This document shows positions 41,100 through 44,270 of a DNA stretch of 44,270 bases, piece by piece (the stretch's first letter is position 1; each line of letters starts with the position of its first letter). The position numbers were made by a program, and so were the translations under genes. The notes under the pieces are model-generated. The model was not told where the DNA came from. It saw nothing but the letters and a program-made list of their open reading frames with translations, and searched no databases. This DNA is from an uncultured Prevotellaceae bacterium (lineage in GTDB: Bacteria > Bacteroidota > Bacteroidia > Bacteroidales > Bacteroidaceae), in the NCBI GenBank assembly GCA_946407895.1, contig CAMJQA010000022.1, positions 1 through 44,270 of the forward strand. Direction: 5' to 3'.

Positions 41100-42884
41100 T
41101 TATCCCTCGCGCTCTATCCAGGCTATGGTCTGCCCCTTCAGCACCTTCTGGCCCTGACGGGCTGCCACGTCAACCAGCTTGCCGCCAAGGGCAGCGGGGA
41201 TGGGGCGTATCTCGTTCCAAGGCATCTGTATGAAGCAGAAGGTCTCGCCCTCCTTGTACTGCTGTCCGATGGCGGGCTCAATGCAGCGGGTGACGCCCAT
41301 GTCGCCTGTAATCTCAAAGAAGAGCTGTCCGTTCTCTGGCGCCACGATGGCATCTGCCTTGGCGTGCTTGAAGGCTGACAGTTCTTCTACGGTCAGCTTC
41401 GGACCGCCGGCACTCTGCATCTTGGCTATCTTGGCCTTTTCCAGGTCGGCCAGGAAGTTCTTCTTGGCCTGTCCGCTCTTGTAGTTGCGGTATTGTTCGG
41501 GGTGCATGGCCAGTTCGTAGAGTTCCTCGTCGTCCTGTCCGCGCTCCCATCCCTTCTCTTCCATCTCCTTGATGAAGTCGGGTAGGGCATTCTTCAGCAG
41601 CGTGTGGGGGTCGGCATCTGTGAACTCGCGGCCCTGCTTCTTGGCCAGTTCCACCAGTTCGGGGTCGATGGTGCCGGGAATCTTTCCGCTCTTGCCGAGA
41701 ATCATGCCCCACATAGAGTCGTCCATCATCACGAAGCGGCCCTTGCCCTGGGCAATGGTGAGCAGGTTCATCAGGGCTATGTTCTTCACGTACTGCGAGA
41801 AGGGGGTCACCAGTGGGGGATAGCCCACACGAGGCCATACATAGGCCACCTCGTCGAAGAGGCGCACCAGGATCTCGTCGGTCGTCAGCTCCGGTTCACC
41901 CTTGGCCTTCAGCGTATTGTTAATCACACCGTGTATGCCGGCCAGGTCGGCCATCATGCTGCCCATCATGCCACCGGGCAGTCCGCAGCCCAGCAGCAGC
42001 GACGACATCAGCTTGTTGCCGGGGTTGATGAAGTAGCCCAGCCAGTCGTCAATGAACTCCTGCGTCAGCGAGCGGGCCTGCATGTAGGCCTTCATGTTTA
42101 TCTCCTTCACCTCGAAGCCCTCGTTCTTCAGCATCGACTGCACACTGATGATGTCGGGGTGTACCTTACCCCACGAGAGGGGTTCTATGGCCGTGTCAAT
42201 CACGTCGGCACCGTTGTTGCAGACCTCCAGAATGCTGGCCATCGACAGGCCGGGACCCGAGTGTCCGTGATATTGTATGATGATGTCGGGGTGCTTTGTC
42301 TTGATGGCCTTTGTGAGCTTGCCCAGCAGTGCAGGCTGACCGATTCCGGCCATGTCCTTCAGGCATATCTCCTCTGCGCCCGCAGCAATCACCTGGTCGG
42401 CAATCTCAGCGTAGTACTCCACGGTATGTACGGGCGATGTGGTGATGCACAGGGTGGCCTGCGGCGTCATGCCGGCTGCCTTGGCCCAGCGTATGCTGGG
42501 TATGATGTTGCGCACGTCGTTCAGGCCACAGAAGATACGGGGGATGTCCACACCCTGGGCATGCTTCACCTTATACTGCAGTTCGCGTACGTCGTCGGGC
42601 ACGGGATACATGCGCAGGGCGTTCAGTCCACGGTCCAGCATGTGGGTCTTGATGCCTACCTCGTTAAAGGGCTTGCAGAAGGCTCGCACAGCGGCGTTGG
42701 GGTTCTCTCCGGCCAGCAGGTTCACCTGTTCAAAGGCTCCTCCATTGGTCTCAACGCGGTCAAAAACTCCCATGTCGATAATGACGGGTGCAATACGTTC
42801 CAGCTGGTCTTTGCGGGGCTGGAATTTGCCTGAGCTCTGCCACATATCGCGGTAGACGAGGCTAAATTGAATTTTCTTCTTCAT
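41100..42884 (-). CDS. OadA/pyruvate carboxylase-B-like carboxyltransferase with degenerate biotinyl domain
   Basis: From ATG 42884 the product is 594 residues; the longer frame to 43034 runs through the promoter. The carboxyltransferase TIM barrel has Asp13 and Gln16 (YRDMWQS), the catalytic Lys176 (LKDMAGI) and metal ligands His206 and His208 (YHGHSG), followed by a PYC_OADA domain. The C-terminal 70 residues fold like a biotinyl domain (IGQQYKEGETFCFIQ, then VAARQGQKVLKGQTIAWIE), but where the biotin lysine motif AMKM is expected it reads QMPW (553-556). It would decarboxylate or transfer CO2 only with a separate biotin carrier, or has another role. No beta or gamma decarboxylase subunit is nearby. 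Confidence 0.85.
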   Translation of the reverse strand: MKKKIQFSLVYRDMWQSSGKFQPRKDQLERIAPVIIDMGVFDRVETNGGAFEQVNLLAGENPNAAVRAFCKPFNEVGIKTHMLDRGLNALRMYPVPDDVRELQYKVKHAQGVDIPRIFCGLNDVRNIIPSIRWAKAAGMTPQATLCITTSPVHTVEYYAEIADQVIAAGAEEICLKDMAGIGQPALLGKLTKAIKTKHPDIIIQYHGHSGPGLSMASILEVCNNGADVIDTAIEPLSWGKVHPDIISVQSMLKNEGFEVKEINMKAYMQARSLTQEFIDDWLGYFINPGNKLMSSLLLGCGLPGGMMGSMMADLAGIHGVINNTLKAKGEPELTTDEILVRLFDEVAYVWPRVGYPPLVTPFSQYVKNIALMNLLTIAQGKGRFVMMDDSMWGMILGKSGKIPGTIDPELVELAKKQGREFTDADPHTLLKNALPDFIKEMEEKGWERGQDDEELYELAMHPEQYRNYKSGQAKKNFLADLEKAKIAKMQSAGGPKLTVEELSAFKHAKADAIVAPENGQLFFEITGDMGVTRCIEPAIGQQYKEGETFCFIQMPWNEIRPIPAALGGKLVDVAARQGQKVLKGQTIAWIEREG

Positions 42885-42955
42885 AGAATTAATAAGTTCT
42901 TCTACTTTTCTGTTTTTATTGCAGAGAACATGCCGTTCTGTGTCAATTTCGAGTA

Positions 42956-42986
42956 CAAAGATACGTCTTTTCAGCGAGCAGGCAAA
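42956..42986 (-). promoter_or_regulatory. Consensus promoter of the OadA-like gene
   Basis: On the minus strand TTTG (complement of 42983-42986), 19 bp, then TATCTTTG (complement of 42956-42963): a perfect consensus. The leader to ATG 42884 is about 65 nt. Confidence 0.88.
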
Positions 42987-43061
42987 ATAAATTGCCCATA
43001 AACTTGCACAAATCAACAAAATAGCGTAAAACATACTAGGTTGACTCTGAAGTTAATAAGT

Positions 43062-44078
43062 ATGTATAGATATTCTGACAACAAATTTGAGGTGCATGAC
43101 GATGGCTCAGCACGTATGATGCTGGCCTTCCTGAATATGGAGGTCGATGCCCTCGTCCGTAAGAACAAACTGGGTCTGGCTGAGAACTACAAAAGCAGTG
43201 GGCGCAGCCTGCTCAGCTATCTCGCCACCCTGAATATGGAGGATGTCCCCCTGAACCAGGTCGATGAAGAGCTGCTTTTGGGCTACCAGCAGTGGCTGTG
43301 CGACAGGGGTGTCAGGCGTAACACGCAGGCATTCTACATGCGTAACCTCCATGCCGTGTATAACAAGGCTGTGCGTCGGGGCCTCGCCGTCGGCATCAGT
43401 CCCTTTGCCAATGTGCGTACCAGCATCACCCATACCGATAAGCGTGCCGTCACGCCCGAGCTCATCCGGCGTATCAGCAGGCTCGACATCCCGGCCGGGC
43501 TTATCCGCTTGGGTAAGGTTCCCCGGCGTAAAGCCTTCGCTAAGATGTGCCGTGACCTCACCTTTGCCCGCGACACGTTTATCTTCTGCTTCTGTGCCCG
43601 CGGACTCACCTTTGTGGACTTCGCCTATCTGAAGCGGTCGAATATCCGTCATGGCTCCATCGTCTATGAGCGTCGCAAGACCGGTCAGTTCCTGGAGGTG
43701 GCAATCCAGGATAAGATGCGCGAATTTATTGAACATTATGGCAATTTGCGCGCTCCCTATCTCTTCCCCGTCCTCACCAGCACCGATGTATGCCAGGCAC
43801 ACCGGCAATACGCCACGGCCCTGCGTCGCTACAACAAGCACCTCAACTGTCTCTCGCAGATGCTGGGCATGGATGCTCCCCTCACGTCATACGTGTCGCG
43901 TCACTCCTGGGCCACAGCCGCCTATCATGCCGACATCCCCCTGCCGCATATCAGCGAGGCCATGGGGCACACCTCCGAGCGTACCACACGCATATACTTG
44001 AAGTCGCTCGAGAATAGCCGTATTGACAATGAAAACCGCCGTCTCCTCAATAGCATCTTTAACCCCTCTCACCGCTAA
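43062..44078 (+). CDS. Tyrosine recombinase / site-specific integrase (Bacteroidales type)
   Basis: From ATG 43062 the protein is 338 residues. The N-terminal half (about 20-110) is the SAM-like core-binding domain (LLSYLATLNMEDVPLNQ, NTQAFYMRNLHAVYNKAVR). The catalytic half has Arg in ARGLTFVDFAYL, Lys in RRKTGQF, SYVSRHSWAT (box II Arg, with Tyr in place of the first His as is usual in this branch), His in MGHTS and the nucleophile Tyr in RIYLKSL. All are intact, so it should be active. Close relatives act as DNA invertases near surface-polysaccharide loci in Bacteroides. No integrase-type att repeats or mobile genes are visible in the window. Confidence 0.92.
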   Translation: MYRYSDNKFEVHDDGSARMMLAFLNMEVDALVRKNKLGLAENYKSSGRSLLSYLATLNMEDVPLNQVDEELLLGYQQWLCDRGVRRNTQAFYMRNLHAVYNKAVRRGLAVGISPFANVRTSITHTDKRAVTPELIRRISRLDIPAGLIRLGKVPRRKAFAKMCRDLTFARDTFIFCFCARGLTFVDFAYLKRSNIRHGSIVYERRKTGQFLEVAIQDKMREFIEHYGNLRAPYLFPVLTSTDVCQAHRQYATALRRYNKHLNCLSQMLGMDAPLTSYVSRHSWATAAYHADIPLPHISEAMGHTSERTTRIYLKSLENSRIDNENRRLLNSIFNPSHR

Positions 44079-44188
44079 ACTGGGCTTTTAGGTGCATAGT
44101 CCATAGTTTATGAAGAATTGCCTCACTCTGCTCTGTCTGCGAGATAATTATTTTAACGTGAGTTCGATAAAATATAATTGTCTATAAA

Positions 44189-44220
44189 TTTGGTGATTAG
44201 CGAAAATTGTTGTACCTTTA
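44189..44220 (+). promoter_or_regulatory. Promoter reading out of the right edge
   Basis: TTTG at 44189-44192, 20 bp, then TACCTTTA at 44213-44220, one base from TAnnTTTG. It lies 110 bp after the integrase stop codon and 39 bp before a possible start codon at 44259. Confidence 0.6.
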
Positions 44221-44258
44221 TAGTGCTCAATTACAAAGTAGTACAAACAATAATCGCT

Positions 44259-44270
44259 ATGTTCACCGAA
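44259..44270 (+). CDS. Possible start of the next gene (truncated by the window edge)
   Basis: ATG at 44259 begins M-F-T-E, 39 bp downstream of a promoter-like sequence. Only four codons are present, so the product cannot be named. Given the integrase, a surface-polysaccharide or phase-variable locus is a guess. Confidence 0.3.

Noticed and set aside
42885..43034. N-terminal extension of the OadA-like protein to 43034
   Set aside because: The extension passes through a perfect promoter at 42956-42986 and does not resemble any OadA N-terminus.
44149..44174. Inverted repeat TATTTTA/TAAAATA as a recombinase crossover site
   Set aside because: Seven bp in AT-rich DNA is expected by chance, and it does not bracket the promoter.

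Overview
This 44 kb window is chromosomal DNA from a member of the Bacteroidota, order Bacteroidales, and probably a Prevotellaceae-like species. The evidence is repeated use of the Bacteroidales promoter pattern (TTTG, about 19-20 bp, TAnnTTTG) and order-typical families: DUF5103 plug domain, DUF1460 amidase, DUF4924, the BT_3928 family, DUF1599, a BACON-domain lipoprotein and a Bacteroidales-style tyrosine recombinase. I see no rRNA, tRNA or CRISPR array. Genus assignment is inference.

Layout. 1-2641: the end of a class II aldolase gene, a DegP/HtrA protease and a small exported protein. 2642-3147 is non-coding and holds two different tandem repeats. 3148-9028 is one co-directional run: an HPr-kinase-like ATPase, a Ser/His S26-type peptidase and a PqqD-like protein, followed after 5 bp by a TRIC channel fused in frame to a DUF5103 plug domain, then a DUF1460 cell-wall amidase and an AmpG-like transporter. 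9134-28115 is a minus-strand block of mostly housekeeping genes: a lipoprotein, dnaG, an S4 protein, pepT, a SPOR protein, tpiA, a BT_3928-family protein, DUF1599, an M23/LysM endopeptidase, ndk, a Na/Pi cotransporter, a sugar permease with ribokinase, two half-size chromate transporters and purL. 28368-31166 is a large BACON lipoprotein. 31416-35619 (minus) holds a phosphoesterase, a lipoprotein, an outer-membrane-type protein and a ROK glucokinase. 35758-40937 (plus) is lysE, DUF4924, prfC, an Sua5-type gene and a ClC protein. 41100-42884 (minus) is an OadA-like carboxyltransferase. The window closes with a tyrosine recombinase and a promoter reading out of the right edge.

How the genes may work together. 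The 3148-9028 run is the most unusual part. A kinase/peptidase/PqqD trio is a gene set known from peptide-modification loci, but no precursor, cyclase or radical-SAM gene is visible. It sits directly upstream of envelope genes (channel-plug fusion, peptidoglycan amidase, muropeptide-type transporter), so it may act on an envelope substrate. The DUF1599-BT_3928-tpiA-SPOR set reads as one operon from a consensus promoter. The sugar permease and ribokinase form a ribose-type uptake pair.

Other points of interest are two repeat arrays of unrelated sequence but the same plan (15-16 bp inverted arms enclosing 21-22 bp units), an OadA-like protein whose biotin-attachment lysine is missing, a lipoprotein with an abrupt change in codon use near its C-terminus, and a three-part box in the divergent ROK/lysE region.
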